From positions 1 to 64,000 of the forward strand of contig JAJPJQ010000018.1 in NCBI GenBank assembly GCA_021324155.1: 64,000 nucleotides of DNA, in the 5' to 3' direction. The DNA comes from Pseudomonadota bacterium (GTDB lineage: Bacteria; Desulfobacterota; Binatia; UBA9968). Shown piece by piece: positions 38,810-49,008 of the stretch (positions are counted from its first letter, which is position 1; the number at the start of each line of letters is the position of its first letter). The notes below the pieces were generated by a model, which worked only from the letters and a program-made list of their open reading frames with translations, did no database searches and was not told the DNA's origin. A program made the translations under genes and the position numbers.

Positions 38810-39715
38810 TCACTTCCTGGACCGCGACTTGATCGCGTGACTCGGCTCGCCGCCGCCGCAATCTGTCCTGCACGGCGGCGGCAGTTTCGTCTCAGTATTA
38901 TTCTTCGGCGGCGGAGGCGGCGGCGGTGGCGGAGGCGGCGGGCAGCACGTGCCCGGCGTGGTGCCCAACGCGGCTTGTGAGATATTAGCGATTTCATTGA
39001 AACCGCTATTGATGATGGAAGTCCGGTTGCCCTCGCCCTGAACGGTGCGGGGCAGCTGGAAAGTGCGCAATAAGAGTGCGGCGAACTCCTCGGTCACGGC
39101 GCGTATCGCGCCGATGTCGCAGTTTCCGCCCACGCCGCTGATGTCCGTCGCCGTGAATCGCGTCAGGTTCAGTGGCGGGCGAGTCGAGTCTGGGCACTGC
39201 ACGGCAGCCTCGCCCGAGAGCTGCGCGAGCGTGCTCTGGTCGGGCTTTGTCGCTTCTGCGTAAATCATCGAGCCTCGGATCGCCGCGATCGCGTTGCCAG
39301 TGCGGACGACGACTTCGTCGCCCGGCTTCATCAGGTCGCGCGCAACGTTGACGAGAACGGCGCCGGAGTTGACCTGGACGGTCGAGCGCGTGCCTCCGCC
39401 GGCGATCGTCTCCTCGCGCACTTCGAAGCGGCTCAGCTCGCGTACCGTAACCGTCGCCTTGCCGCCGAAAAGCATGCGCGCAGAAGACTTCTCGCGCGTG
39501 TCGATGACATCTCGAATAAGGATGTTGTCTTTTTGACGCAGAGTCGTCGGCTTCGGCGCGTTGGGCCGCGTCAGTTGGGCTTGACCTTCGACGGCGGTGA
39601 CGACGCCGGAATTCTGCTGTTGTTGCTGCGCATTGAGCTTGGCGGAAACCGGTAAGATCAGAAACGTAAGTAAAAAAAATAGCGCGGTGGGAACCCTCAA
39701 ACCGGCGCGTATCAT
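38810..39715 (-). CDS. FecR-domain protein with poly-proline C-terminal region
   Basis: GVVTAVEGQAQLTRPNAPKPTTLRQKDNILIRDVIDTREKSSARMLFGGKATVTVRELSRFEVREET; tail CCPPPPPPPPPPPPKNN. Confidence 0.78.
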   Translation of the reverse strand: MIRAGLRVPTALFFLLTFLILPVSAKLNAQQQQQNSGVVTAVEGQAQLTRPNAPKPTTLRQKDNILIRDVIDTREKSSARMLFGGKATVTVRELSRFEVREETIAGGGTRSTVQVNSGAVLVNVARDLMKPGDEVVVRTGNAIAAIRGSMIYAEATKPDQSTLAQLSGEAAVQCPDSTRPPLNLTRFTATDISGVGGNCDIGAIRAVTEEFAALLLRTFQLPRTVQGEGNRTSIINSGFNEIANISQAALGTTPGTCCPPPPPPPPPPPPKNNTETKLPPPCRTDCGGGEPSHAIKSRSRK

Positions 39716-39853
39716 TGTGCGACCTCCGACAATCGTGGCACTGACTTGTATAATGACGGAATTCTCTTGTCAATGGGGTCAATTCCTGTTTGTCCTTACT
39801 TTCCGCAAACTTAAGAACTTGGGTGGTTGACAATTGACCGGCGAGACAGCAGA

Positions 39854-41518
39854 ATGCTGCCAATTATGTTCAGAAAACGGCATGAAATGACAATTTTGCC
39901 TTCGCTCCGGTCAAAAGGTTATATCGCGGGGTTTTTCTTTGCTGTTTTTTTTCTTTGCACGTCGCTCGCCACGGCGGCGGAGCCGTCGCCGTCAATGGGA
40001 GAGAACGCGCTGCACGCGGGCGTGTTTGTCGACCGCGCGGTGATCGCGTACAGCGACGGCCGCTATGAAGAATCGCTGAAAGAATTGCAGCAAGCGCTCA
40101 AGCTCGATCCGGAAAATATCGACGCGCTGTATTATCAAGGGTTGGCGTACGCCGCGCTCAATCGAAATGCGGAAGCGTATGTCTCGCTCGAGCGCGCGAA
40201 AAAGCTTCGACCGAGCGACATCGACGTCACGTTCCAGCTCGGCGTTCTTCACTTCGGCGATAAGCAGTACGACCGCGCCGAGCCATACCTGCGCGAAGTT
40301 TACCGCGCGAACCCGAAGCATCCGAACATCGGCTACTACCTCGGCGTTATCGAGTTCAACAAGCAGAACTACCGCGAGGCGCTGAGCTACTTCAAGGGCG
40401 ATGTTCCGAGCGATCCCGACTTCGAGCAGCTGAACCGATTCTATACGGCGCTGACGCTGACGCGACTCGGCGCGACCGCCGAAGCGAAAGCGGAAGTCGA
40501 CCTAGCGGTCCGCGCTCAGCCTTCCTCGCCGCTGACGGCGCCGGCGCAGCGGCTCGGCGAAATTTTGTCCGGCGCGCAGCGCGAAGAGAAGCGGTTCGGC
40601 GGCCAGCTGCGTCTAGGGTATATTTACGACAGTAATGCTCCGGTGGTTCCCGTGAGCGGCGGGTCTGCCGAAGCGCAAGCCTTTCGCCGGGCGAACAGCC
40701 CGGCTAACAGTTGGGGCTCTCTCATTGCGCTCGATCTTGATTACAAGTGGCTTAAGACCGCCGCGTGGGAAGCGTCGGTCTCTCATCATTTTTTCCAAAC
40801 GCTCTACTACAATAGTAAGGTTCGCGACTTTAATACGCAGGAAAACATGCCGACGTTGAGCATCGTCAACAATGGAGTGCTTCCGGCTTTCCTCGGCTCG
40901 ATGGCCTATTCCGCGGGCATGCAGACGGCATACGACTATATCTCGCTCGGCAACGCGCCGTTCGTGCAACGCGGCATCTTCAGCCCTTATATGACGTTGA
41001 TCGAAAACTCCTGGAACGCGACGACGCTGCTTTTCCGCTTCCAGGGAAAAGACTTTTTTCACAATGAGCGTGCAGCCGCAGTCGATAACCAAGACGCGCT
41101 CAACAATACGGTTGGCTGGCTGCATTTCTTTTTCTTCGAGAAGTCCCGGCATTACATCAAGATCGGGTATCAGTACGACGACGAAAATGCGCGCGGGAAG
41201 AATTGGGACTATCAGGGCCACCGGCTCCTGGCAGGCTTTCAATATACTTTTCCTTGGGATGTGCGATTTCGCTACGACCTCGACTATCACTGGCGACTCT
41301 ATGATCACCACAATACGCTTCATCCCGACAACACGAAACCTTTCGTGCGGCGGCGGGATAACGAGCCGATCCATCTCGTTGGATTCGCGAAGGATTTTAA
41401 CTTGTATGTTCCACTAACGGCCGGCGTGGAATATTTCTACGATCGCGGGCATTCCAATATCGACCTCTACAATTTTTCTCGTCACGTGGTGACGATGAGC
41501 CTCGCCTGGCACTTCTAA
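39854..41518 (+). CDS. TPR + outer-membrane beta-barrel protein (second copy); start uncertain
   Basis: TPR units (ELQQALKLDPENIDALYYQGLAYAALNRNAEAYVSLERAKKLRPSD) then beta strands ending VTMSLAWHF; same layout as 35056..36426. Confidence 0.73.
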   Translation: MLPIMFRKRHEMTILPSLRSKGYIAGFFFAVFFLCTSLATAAEPSPSMGENALHAGVFVDRAVIAYSDGRYEESLKELQQALKLDPENIDALYYQGLAYAALNRNAEAYVSLERAKKLRPSDIDVTFQLGVLHFGDKQYDRAEPYLREVYRANPKHPNIGYYLGVIEFNKQNYREALSYFKGDVPSDPDFEQLNRFYTALTLTRLGATAEAKAEVDLAVRAQPSSPLTAPAQRLGEILSGAQREEKRFGGQLRLGYIYDSNAPVVPVSGGSAEAQAFRRANSPANSWGSLIALDLDYKWLKTAAWEASVSHHFFQTLYYNSKVRDFNTQENMPTLSIVNNGVLPAFLGSMAYSAGMQTAYDYISLGNAPFVQRGIFSPYMTLIENSWNATTLLFRFQGKDFFHNERAAAVDNQDALNNTVGWLHFFFFEKSRHYIKIGYQYDDENARGKNWDYQGHRLLAGFQYTFPWDVRFRYDLDYHWRLYDHHNTLHPDNTKPFVRRRDNEPIHLVGFAKDFNLYVPLTAGVEYFYDRGHSNIDLYNFSRHVVTMSLAWHF

Positions 41519-41561
41519 GCAACCTAATCGGGAGTAATGAAAAGGGAAAAGCCGGCCGCTG

Positions 41562-41987
41562 TCATAGCGGCGGCTCGGTGAGAAGCTCGAAACCGTGCTC
41601 GTGCGCTTCGATCGCCGCGGTCTCGGTGTGCCGCCTCGCGTCGCAATCGGCCGCCGCCGTCGAGTCGACCGAGACGCAGCCGACGTGATGCTCCCATTCG
41701 GGCTCGAAATAGTGCTTCAGCTCGTGCAGCAGGACGCGCGTGTCGTCCAGCGAATAGATCCGTTTATTTTCTTTGTCGAAATAGCCTAGAACCTGAACCT
41801 GCTGTCCGCCGATGCTGAGGGCCTGGACGGCGGCGAGGACGGGCGGCAACTCCTTGGAAAGCCCGGCCTGATCCTTATAAAGACGGATTTCCAGCTCGCC
41901 CATGCGGAAGACCTGGGGAGAAGTAGGATCGGTCAGCGCGCATCCGCTGATTAAAAGGACGATGGCGATGAGGAATGCCGCTTTCAC
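41562..41987 (-). CDS. Putative lipoprotein with HExxH motif
   Basis: Lipobox-like MKAAFLIAIVLLISGCALTD; VLLHELKHYFEPEW contains HExxH. Confidence 0.55.
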   Translation of the reverse strand: MKAAFLIAIVLLISGCALTDPTSPQVFRMGELEIRLYKDQAGLSKELPPVLAAVQALSIGGQQVQVLGYFDKENKRIYSLDDTRVLLHELKHYFEPEWEHHVGCVSVDSTAAADCDARRHTETAAIEAHEHGFELLTEPPL

Positions 41988-42146
41988 GCCATATATGCCT
42001 GAGCATGATATGTGCCATGCGGCCGGTGACCCAAATATACCTGATTGTCATAATTTGACGCCGGGCTGACTTATTTTACGCGAAGGAATGCGGTTCGCTC
42101 TAACGGCAAATGTTGCTTCTTGACGCGGTTTGTCACTGAAAAGCGG

Positions 42147-43595
42147 TCAAACGCTAAGCTTCTTTTTCAGCAGCTCGTTCACCACTTGAGGGCTGGCCTT
42201 GCCCCGCGTGGCTTTCATCACCTGGCCGACGAAGAAGCCGAAGCTCTTTTCGTTCCCACCGCGGTAATCGGCGACGGCCTTCGCGTTGGCCGCCAGCACA
42301 TGATCGATGGCGGCCTCGATGCTCGCCGTGTCGCTCACCTGTTCGAGACCTTTTTCGCGCACGATCGCCTCTGGCGCCGCGCCACTCGCGAGCATCTCGG
42401 AAAACAGTGTTTTGGCGATCTTGCCGCTGATCTTTCCCTCGTCGATCATTTTAATCATCGCCGCAAGGTGCTCGGCCGAGACCGGCCACTCCGCGATGTG
42501 GAGGGAGTCATCCAATTTCCTTTCCTTGATGACGCGGAAGATGTCGCCCATGACCCAGTTGCTGATCGCCTTGGGGTTGCGGTGAATCGTGACGGCCGTT
42601 TCGAAGTATTCCGCGATGTCGCGCCGCACGGTCAAGACTTGCGCGTCGTAACGAGGCAGGCCGTATTCGCTGACGAATCGGTCTTCCCGCGCCGCGGGTA
42701 GCTCCGGCAGCGCGGCACGGATCTCGTCGATCCATTTCTCGTCGACCGCGAGCGGCAGCAGGTCGGGATCGGGAAAATAGCGATAGTCGTGCGCGAACTC
42801 CTTCGAGCGCATCGAGCGCGTGACTTCGCGATCGGCGTCCCATAACCGCGTTTCCTGGACCAGCTTGCCGCCGTCAGAAAGCGTCTCGATCTGCCGCTCG
42901 ATCTCAGAATCGATCGCTTTCTCGACGGCCTTGAAGGAGTTTAGGTTCTTGATCTCGACCTTGGTGCCGAATTCCTGCGCGCCGAGCGGACGCACGGAAA
43001 CGTTGGCGTCGCAGCGGAAGCTTCCTTCCTCCATATTGCCGTCGCTCACTTCGAGATATTGCAGAATTGCGCGCAGGCTGCGGAGATAGCTGCCGGCCTC
43101 AGCGGAGCTGCGGATGTCAGGCTCGCTCACGATCTCTAGCAGCGGCACGCCCGTTCGGTTCAAATCGACGAGGCTGTAGTCGCCGCGGACGTCGTGGATA
43201 TTCTTGCCGGCGTCTTCCTCCATATGAATGCGGGTGAGGCGTATCCTTTTCTTGCCTTCGCCCACGTCGATATCGAGAAAGCCGTGCTCGCAGAGCGGCA
43301 GCTCGTACTGGCTGATCTGATAACCCTTCGGAAGGTCGGGGTAGAAATAATTTTTGCGCGCGAAGCGGCTGTAGCGCGCGATCTCGCAATGCGTCGCGAG
43401 GCCGAGGCGGATCGCGAACTCCACGACGCGCTTGTTCAGGACCGGCAGCACGCCGGGAAAGCCCATGCATACAGGGCACGTGTTGTAATTCGGCGGCTCT
43501 CCGAAGCGCGTCGAGCAGCCGCAGAAGATTTTCGACGCGGTCAAAAGCTGCGCGTGGACTTCCAATCCAATAACCGGCTCGTAATTCGTGCTCAT
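42147..43595 (-). CDS. gatB: Asp-tRNA(Asn)/Glu-tRNA(Gln) amidotransferase subunit B
   Basis: [63 protein letters not shown]. Confidence 0.96.
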   Translation of the reverse strand: MSTNYEPVIGLEVHAQLLTASKIFCGCSTRFGEPPNYNTCPVCMGFPGVLPVLNKRVVEFAIRLGLATHCEIARYSRFARKNYFYPDLPKGYQISQYELPLCEHGFLDIDVGEGKKRIRLTRIHMEEDAGKNIHDVRGDYSLVDLNRTGVPLLEIVSEPDIRSSAEAGSYLRSLRAILQYLEVSDGNMEEGSFRCDANVSVRPLGAQEFGTKVEIKNLNSFKAVEKAIDSEIERQIETLSDGGKLVQETRLWDADREVTRSMRSKEFAHDYRYFPDPDLLPLAVDEKWIDEIRAALPELPAAREDRFVSEYGLPRYDAQVLTVRRDIAEYFETAVTIHRNPKAISNWVMGDIFRVIKERKLDDSLHIAEWPVSAEHLAAMIKMIDEGKISGKIAKTLFSEMLASGAAPEAIVREKGLEQVSDTASIEAAIDHVLAANAKAVADYRGGNEKSFGFFVGQVMKATRGKASPQVVNELLKKKLSV

Positions 43596-45049
43596 AGCTT
43601 CGGCTTCTTCTTATGCCATTCCGTCGCCTGCTCATACGCATTCGCGACTTTCAACATCGCCGCTTCGTCGAAGTGCTTGCCGATGATCTGTAGCCCGATC
43701 GGCATTCCCGCGTTGTCGAAACCGCACGGCAGCGACAGGCCGGGAAGGCCGGCTAAATTCACCGAGATGGTGAAAATGTCGGAGAGATACATCTGCAAAG
43801 GATCGTCGGTCTTCTCGCCGATCTTGAATGCCGTCGTCGGCGTCGTGGGTGTGACGATCACATCGCAGCTCTCGAAAGCCCGGTCGAAGTCGCGCTTGAT
43901 CAACGCGCGAACTTTCTGAGCTTTCAGATAATAGGCGTCGTAGTAGCCGGCGGAGAGCGCGTAGGTACCGAGCATGATGCGCCGCTTGACCTCGGGCCCG
44001 AAGCCTTCATGGCGGGTTTTTAAATAGGTCTCGATCAAGTCTTTCGCCGGCGCGCGGTAGCCATACTTCATCCCGTCGTAGCGCGCGAGGTTCGAGCTCG
44101 CTTCGGCGGTCGCGATGATGTAATAGACCGCGACCGCGTACTCGGTGCGCGGCAGCGAAACCTCGACGAGCTCGGCGCCCAACTCCGCGAGCTTCCGCAC
44201 CGCAGCCGTGACGGAGGTCTCCACTTCAGGCTGCATGCCGGCGATGAAATATTCTTTCGGCAGCCCGACTTTAACTCCTTTTATGTCGCCATTGAGAAAG
44301 CTGGAGTAAGGCTGCGTAGCCGTCGGCACTGATGTGGAATCCGCCGGGTCGTGGCCGGCGATCGCTTCGAGCAGCAGAGCGCAATCGATTGTATCCTTCG
44401 TCATCGGACCGACCTGATCGAGCGACGACGCGAAAGCGATCACGCCGAAGCGGCTGACTCTGCCGTAAGTCGGCTTCAAGCCGACGACGCCGCAGCAAGC
44501 GGCGGGCTGCCGAATCGATCCACCGGTGTCCGTGCCGAGCGCCGCGATGCATTGGTCGGCCGCGACCGCCGCTGCCGATCCGCCCGACGATCCGCCGGGA
44601 ACGCGCAGGACGTTCCAGGGATTGCGCGTGAGGCCGAACGCGGAGTTTTCCGTCGACGAGCCCATCGCGAACTCGTCCATGTTGGTCTTGCCGACGATTA
44701 CCGCGCCCGCGGCTTTCAACTTCGCGACTGCCGTGCCGTCGTACGGCGGGACGAAGTTGTCGAGGATCTTCGAGCAGCAGGTCGTCCGGATTCCCTTGGT
44801 TATGAAAATGTCCTTGAGCGCGATGGGAATGCCGAGAAGCGGAGCGGAGTCGCCCTCGGCTTTGAGCCGCGCGTCGGCGCGGCGCGCCTCTTCCAGAGCG
44901 CCGTCGTGTGAAAGCGTAACGTACGAACCGACACGCTCCTCGGTCGCCGCAATACGTGCGAAAACCGCTTCGGTCAACTCGACGGAAGAAATTTCGCGCT
45001 TTTTAAGCCGCGCGCCGAGCTCGTGGATCGTGAGGTCATGGAGACTCAT
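43592..45049 (-). CDS. gatA: Asp-tRNA(Asn)/Glu-tRNA(Gln) amidotransferase subunit A
   Basis: Amidase signature region [51 protein letters not shown]. Confidence 0.96.
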   Translation of the reverse strand: MSLHDLTIHELGARLKKREISSVELTEAVFARIAATEERVGSYVTLSHDGALEEARRADARLKAEGDSAPLLGIPIALKDIFITKGIRTTCCSKILDNFVPPYDGTAVAKLKAAGAVIVGKTNMDEFAMGSSTENSAFGLTRNPWNVLRVPGGSSGGSAAAVAADQCIAALGTDTGGSIRQPAACCGVVGLKPTYGRVSRFGVIAFASSLDQVGPMTKDTIDCALLLEAIAGHDPADSTSVPTATQPYSSFLNGDIKGVKVGLPKEYFIAGMQPEVETSVTAAVRKLAELGAELVEVSLPRTEYAVAVYYIIATAEASSNLARYDGMKYGYRAPAKDLIETYLKTRHEGFGPEVKRRIMLGTYALSAGYYDAYYLKAQKVRALIKRDFDRAFESCDVIVTPTTPTTAFKIGEKTDDPLQMYLSDIFTISVNLAGLPGLSLPCGFDNAGMPIGLQIIGKHFDEAAMLKVANAYEQATEWHKKKPKL

Positions 45050-45351
45050 TCGATGATTTTCGGCACCTTGAGGAAAGTCTTGTCGCGATCGGGAGCGTTC
45101 GCCAGGAGCGCCTGGGCCTGCGGATCGTTGGTCACCCGGTCTTCGCGAAACGCGTTGACGACGTCGACGGCGTGCGCCATCGAATCGACGCCCGATGTAT
45201 CGAGGCGCTCGAGCTTTTCCATGTACTGGAGAATCTTATCGAGCTGCTCGGTGAGCCTGCCTTCTTCTTCGTCGGACAAGGCGAGCCGGGCGAGAAGCGC
45301 GACGCGCCGGACTTCTTCACGGGTGATTTTCATGGGAAGAGCTATCAGCAA
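45046..45351 (-). CDS. gatC: Asp-tRNA(Asn)/Glu-tRNA(Gln) amidotransferase subunit C
   Basis: [51 protein letters not shown]. Confidence 0.95.
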   Translation of the reverse strand: MLIALPMKITREEVRRVALLARLALSDEEEGRLTEQLDKILQYMEKLERLDTSGVDSMAHAVDVVNAFREDRVTNDPQAQALLANAPDRDKTFLKVPKIIE

Positions 45352-45512
45352 TTAGCGATCCGAATATAAAGTTTTTATCATAGCCGACGCTGGAATGACA
45401 ATTGTCCCGGCGAGACCATCACGGGTCTAATGCATCGTTTTAAGCTCAAAGCTGATCGCTGCCAGCTTTTTTTATTGCGCTCCGTCTTTCTTTTAGCTAA
45501 CAATGACGGCCG

Positions 45513-46298
45513 ATGAAACGGCCGCAGGCGTGGCTCGCGGACGACTTCGCGCCGCCGTCGCGTCCCGACACGATGTTTGAGGAGCGCGGCTATCGCCGCG
45601 GCTTCAAAAACGTCGCGGGCCTGGACGAGGTAGGGCGCGGTCCATGGGCGGGCCCCGTAGTCGCCGCCGCGGTGATCCTGCCGTTGGGCCTTACGCACCC
45701 GGAGATTCGCGATTCGAAGCAGCTGCCGGCGGCCAAGCGCGAAGAGCTGGCGCATTGGATCAAGCAGGAAGCGATCGCCTGGGCGCTGGGTGTGATAGCC
45801 GTCGAAGAGATCGACCGTCTAAACATTCTGCGCGCCAGCTTGATGGCGATGAGCGTCGCTTTCGGGCGCCTGGAGCCGCGGCCGGACCTGCTTTTGATTG
45901 ACGGCTCGCACACCATACCCCTTCCTTTTCTCATCGAGCAGCAAAACGACGAGGAGGGCGGCTCGATACGGCGGCAAAGCCGCCGGCCGCGTATTTTCGC
46001 GCCATCGCCGACGGGTCTGCCGCGCCAGACGGCGATCGTCAAAGGCGATGCCGTCTGCCACTCAATCGCCGCGGCTTCCATCATCGCGAAGGTCGCGCGC
46101 GACCAGATCATGTTCGAACTGGACGAGCGTTATCCGCAGTACGGCTTCGCAAAGCACAAAGGCTACGGTTCCGAAGCGCACGCCGAGGCGCTCGATCGCT
46201 TCGGCCCCTCGCCGGTTCATCGGCGCAGCTTCAGCCCCGTGTGGCGCGCCTTTCAACGGTCGGCCGAGGCGGCTCCGGCGCCGCTGTTCGACGAATGA
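45513..46298 (+). CDS. rnhB: Ribonuclease HII with an internal insertion
   Basis: VAGLDEVGRGPWAGPVVAAAVILP; AIVKGDAVCHSIAAASIIAKVARDQIM; KGYGSEAH. Confidence 0.93.
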   Translation: MKRPQAWLADDFAPPSRPDTMFEERGYRRGFKNVAGLDEVGRGPWAGPVVAAAVILPLGLTHPEIRDSKQLPAAKREELAHWIKQEAIAWALGVIAVEEIDRLNILRASLMAMSVAFGRLEPRPDLLLIDGSHTIPLPFLIEQQNDEEGGSIRRQSRRPRIFAPSPTGLPRQTAIVKGDAVCHSIAAASIIAKVARDQIMFELDERYPQYGFAKHKGYGSEAHAEALDRFGPSPVHRRSFSPVWRAFQRSAEAAPAPLFDE

Positions 46299-46666
46299 CC
46301 GGCCCCAATCCACGACAAATCCTGGGACGCGACGGGGAGCGCATCGCGGAGAAATATCTCGCGAAGAAAGGCTACCGATTGGTGGAGCGAAATTATCGCT
46401 GTCCGCTCGGCGAGCTGGATTTGATCGCGCTTGACCGTAAAGTGATCGTCTTCATCGAGGTCAAGACGCGTGTCGACGAAAGCTTCGGGCCGCCGCTCGA
46501 GTCGGTTCACCCGCGCAAGCAGAAAAAGATGATCGGCGCGGCGCAATACTTCATAAGTCAGCACAAGCTGCAAAATCGCGACGCCCGCTTCGACGTCGTC
46601 GGCATTTCTTTCAACGCCGACGAGCCCGTCATCGAACACATTGAGAATGCGTTCGAAGTGGAGTAA
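46295..46666 (+). CDS. YraN/UPF0102 family protein
   Basis: GRDGERIAEKYLAKKGYRLVERNYRCPLGELDLIALDRKVIVFIEVKTR; 4-bp overlap with rnhB. Confidence 0.9.
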   Translation: MTGPNPRQILGRDGERIAEKYLAKKGYRLVERNYRCPLGELDLIALDRKVIVFIEVKTRVDESFGPPLESVHPRKQKKMIGAAQYFISQHKLQNRDARFDVVGISFNADEPVIEHIENAFEVE

Positions 46667-46735
46667 AAAGTAGCCGTCAGTGAAGAGCTTTTAGCTCAGC
46701 TGAACAAAGAACGTTTCATCAGGAAAGCCTTACCC

Positions 46736-46769
46736 ATCAGCTAAAATTATTATCTTTTTGTTAGCTGAT
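46736..46769. repeat. Intergenic inverted repeat ATCAGCTAA...TTAGCTGAT
   Basis: Perfect 9-bp arms 46736-46744 and 46761-46769, upstream of serS. Confidence 0.55.
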
Positions 46770-46798
46770 ACAGACTGCGGACAGCTTTTCGGCCTTTT

Positions 46799-48070
46799 AT
46801 GCTCGACATTAAATTTCTGCGCGAAAATCTTGATCGCGTGAAAGAGCGGCTTGCCGCGCGCGGCGGCAGCATCGATTGGGATCGCTTCGCCGCCATCGAC
46901 CGCGAGCGCCGCGAAGCGCTGGTCGAATCGGAGCGGTTGAAGGAGCGGAAGAACCGCCTGTCGGGCGAGATCGGCAAGCTGAAGAAATCGGGCGGCGACG
47001 CGGCGGCACTGATGAAAGAGGTGGAAACGCTCACCGAAGCGATCCGCAAAGCGGAAGCGCCGCTACCGGAGATCGAGGCGCGCTTCGATGAATTCATGCT
47101 GAGCGTGCCCAATGTTCCGCACGACACGGTCCCATTCGGCAGGGGCGCCGACGATAACCCCGTCGTGCGGCAATGGGGAAAGCCGCCGGAGTTCGACTTC
47201 ACGCCGAAGCCGCACTGGGACATCGGCGAGGAGCTCGGCATCCTCGATTTCGACCGCGCCGCGAAGATTGCCGGCGCGCGTTTCGTCATCTACCACAGGC
47301 AGGGCGCGCTGCTCGAGCGTGCGCTCGCGGCCTTCATGCTCGCGACGCACACGCTCGAGAACGGCTACGCCGAGGTTTTTCCGCCATTCATCGTCAACAC
47401 CGCCTCGCTCACCGGCACCGGGCAATTGCCGAAATTCGCCGACGATCTCTTTAAGCTCGAAGGAACGGATTTCTGGCTGAGCCCGACGGCGGAAGTTCAG
47501 GTGACGAACCTCTATCGCGACGAGACGCTCGATGCGGAGCGTCTGCCGCTGAAACATTGCGCCTGGTCCGCGAATTTCCGCTCCGAGGCGGGCAGCTACG
47601 GCAAAGACACCCGCGGCATCATCCGGCTGCACCAGTTCCAGAAAGTCGAGCTGGTGAAATTCGTTCGGCCCGAGACGAGCTACGACGAGCTAGAATCGCT
47701 CACGCGCGACGCGGAATCGATCCTGCAAAAGCTCGGTCTGCCTTATCGGGTCGTAACGCTCTGCACCGGCGATCTCGGCTTCGGCGCAGCCAAGACATAC
47801 GACATTGAAGTATGGCTGCCGGGACAGAACGGCTACAAGGAAATTTCCTCGTGCTCGAATTTCGAGTCGTTTCAAGCGCGCCGCGCGGGCATACGCTACC
47901 GCACGGCGGGAAAATCTCGGAGCGATTACGTGCATACCCTGAACGGCTCGGGTCTCGCCGTCGGTCGCACGCTCGTCGCCGTGCTGGAGAATTATCAGCA
48001 GAAGGACGGAACTGTCGTGGTGCCGGAAGCGCTACGGCCGTACATGGGCGGCCTGGAAAAAATCGCCTGA
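46799..48070 (+). CDS. serS: Seryl-tRNA synthetase
   Basis: MLDIKFLRENLDRVKERLAARGG; TAEVQVTNLYRDETL; FRSEAGSYGKDTRGIIRLHQFQKVELVKF. Confidence 0.97.
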   Translation: MLDIKFLRENLDRVKERLAARGGSIDWDRFAAIDRERREALVESERLKERKNRLSGEIGKLKKSGGDAAALMKEVETLTEAIRKAEAPLPEIEARFDEFMLSVPNVPHDTVPFGRGADDNPVVRQWGKPPEFDFTPKPHWDIGEELGILDFDRAAKIAGARFVIYHRQGALLERALAAFMLATHTLENGYAEVFPPFIVNTASLTGTGQLPKFADDLFKLEGTDFWLSPTAEVQVTNLYRDETLDAERLPLKHCAWSANFRSEAGSYGKDTRGIIRLHQFQKVELVKFVRPETSYDELESLTRDAESILQKLGLPYRVVTLCTGDLGFGAAKTYDIEVWLPGQNGYKEISSCSNFESFQARRAGIRYRTAGKSRSDYVHTLNGSGLAVGRTLVAVLENYQQKDGTVVVPEALRPYMGGLEKIA

Positions 48071-48099
48071 CGGCGACGCGCCGCCGAAGCCGGGCTGGG

Positions 48100-48378
48100 T
48101 CAGCCCACTTCGAAGGTTGGCTTTTCCACGTCGTGATCGCCGAGCAGACGGATAACGTTCACGGCGCTTTTATTGACGGCGAGATAAGTTCCCTCCCACA
48201 GCGTGTCGATTGCGTCCAGCGACAGAATTTTCACGTCCGTCACCGACAGGAACCTGGTGGCGTCGTTGAGACAGTCGGAGAGCCGTTTATCATGGGGGAC
48301 AAACACCTTCCCATGGATGCGTTGGGTGTCGGTCCAGATTTCGACGTCGATTCTCGCGCCCTCTGGTATAGTCGCCAT
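48100..48378 (-). CDS. Conserved hypothetical protein (92 aa)
   Basis: ARIDVEIWTDTQRIHGKVFVPHDKRLSDCLNDATRFLSVTDVKILSLD. Confidence 0.55.
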   Translation of the reverse strand: MATIPEGARIDVEIWTDTQRIHGKVFVPHDKRLSDCLNDATRFLSVTDVKILSLDAIDTLWEGTYLAVNKSAVNVIRLLGDHDVEKPTFEVG

Positions 48379-48613
48379 GAGAAACTCCTTACTGATAAAT
48401 TCGCGCGATGGTAGTCCGGCCCAGGCGGCTCGTCAAACGGAGCATTCGGTCGACCCGGAAATGCGAATAGATACGGCCGTTTTCCTCGAGCCGTCGGGCG
48501 GGTAGATTCTACAAACTCGGCCCGATGCTTGGATTGAAAAAGCAGCCCATGAATGGCAACATGAAGGACTTGACGGAGCGGCAACGGACGACAATCGACT
48601 TCATCCGCCTTAC

Positions 48614-48702
48614 GGAGGGGTGGCCGAGTGGTTTAAGGCACCGGTCTTGAAAACCGGCGACCACTTCGTGGTCCGCGAGTTCGAATCTCGCCCCCTCCGC
48701 CA
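48614..48702 (+). tRNA. tRNA-Ser(TGA)
   Basis: Acceptor GGAGGGG/CCCCTCC, class II long variable arm, anticodon loop CTTGAAA, GTTCGAATC, encoded CCA. Confidence 0.96.
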
Positions 48703-48720
48703 AACAGCCGCGAAGCGATC

Positions 48721-48778
48721 AGCTATCAGCAAGACGAATTCGAGAAGGTTTTAGCTAGAAGCTGGACCGCTGATAGCT
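48721..48778. repeat. Inverted repeat AGCTATCAGC...GCTGATAGCT between two tRNA-Ser genes
   Basis: Perfect 10-bp arms 48721-48730 and 48769-48778. Confidence 0.6.
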
Positions 48779-48790
48779 TCTTGCGATATC

Positions 48791-48881
48791 GGAGAGATGG
48801 CCGAGTGGTCGAAGGCGCACGCCTGCTAAGCGTGTGTACCTCAAAAGGGTACCGAGGGTTCGAATCCCTCTCTCTCCGCCA
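48791..48881 (+). tRNA. tRNA-Ser(GCT)
   Basis: Acceptor GGAGAGA/TCTCTCC, class II variable arm, anticodon loop CTGCTAA, GTTCGAATC, encoded CCA. Confidence 0.96.
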
Positions 48882-49008
48882 CCTTTTTTCCCGCCGCTTC
48901 TGATGTACTGCGCACGTTCTAAAATCGCGGCGCCGGATCCTGCCGAAACGGAAAAAGGCCAGCCTTCAGGCGAAGGGCGAACTGCGCAAAGCCTTTTGCC
49001 ACGCGTAA

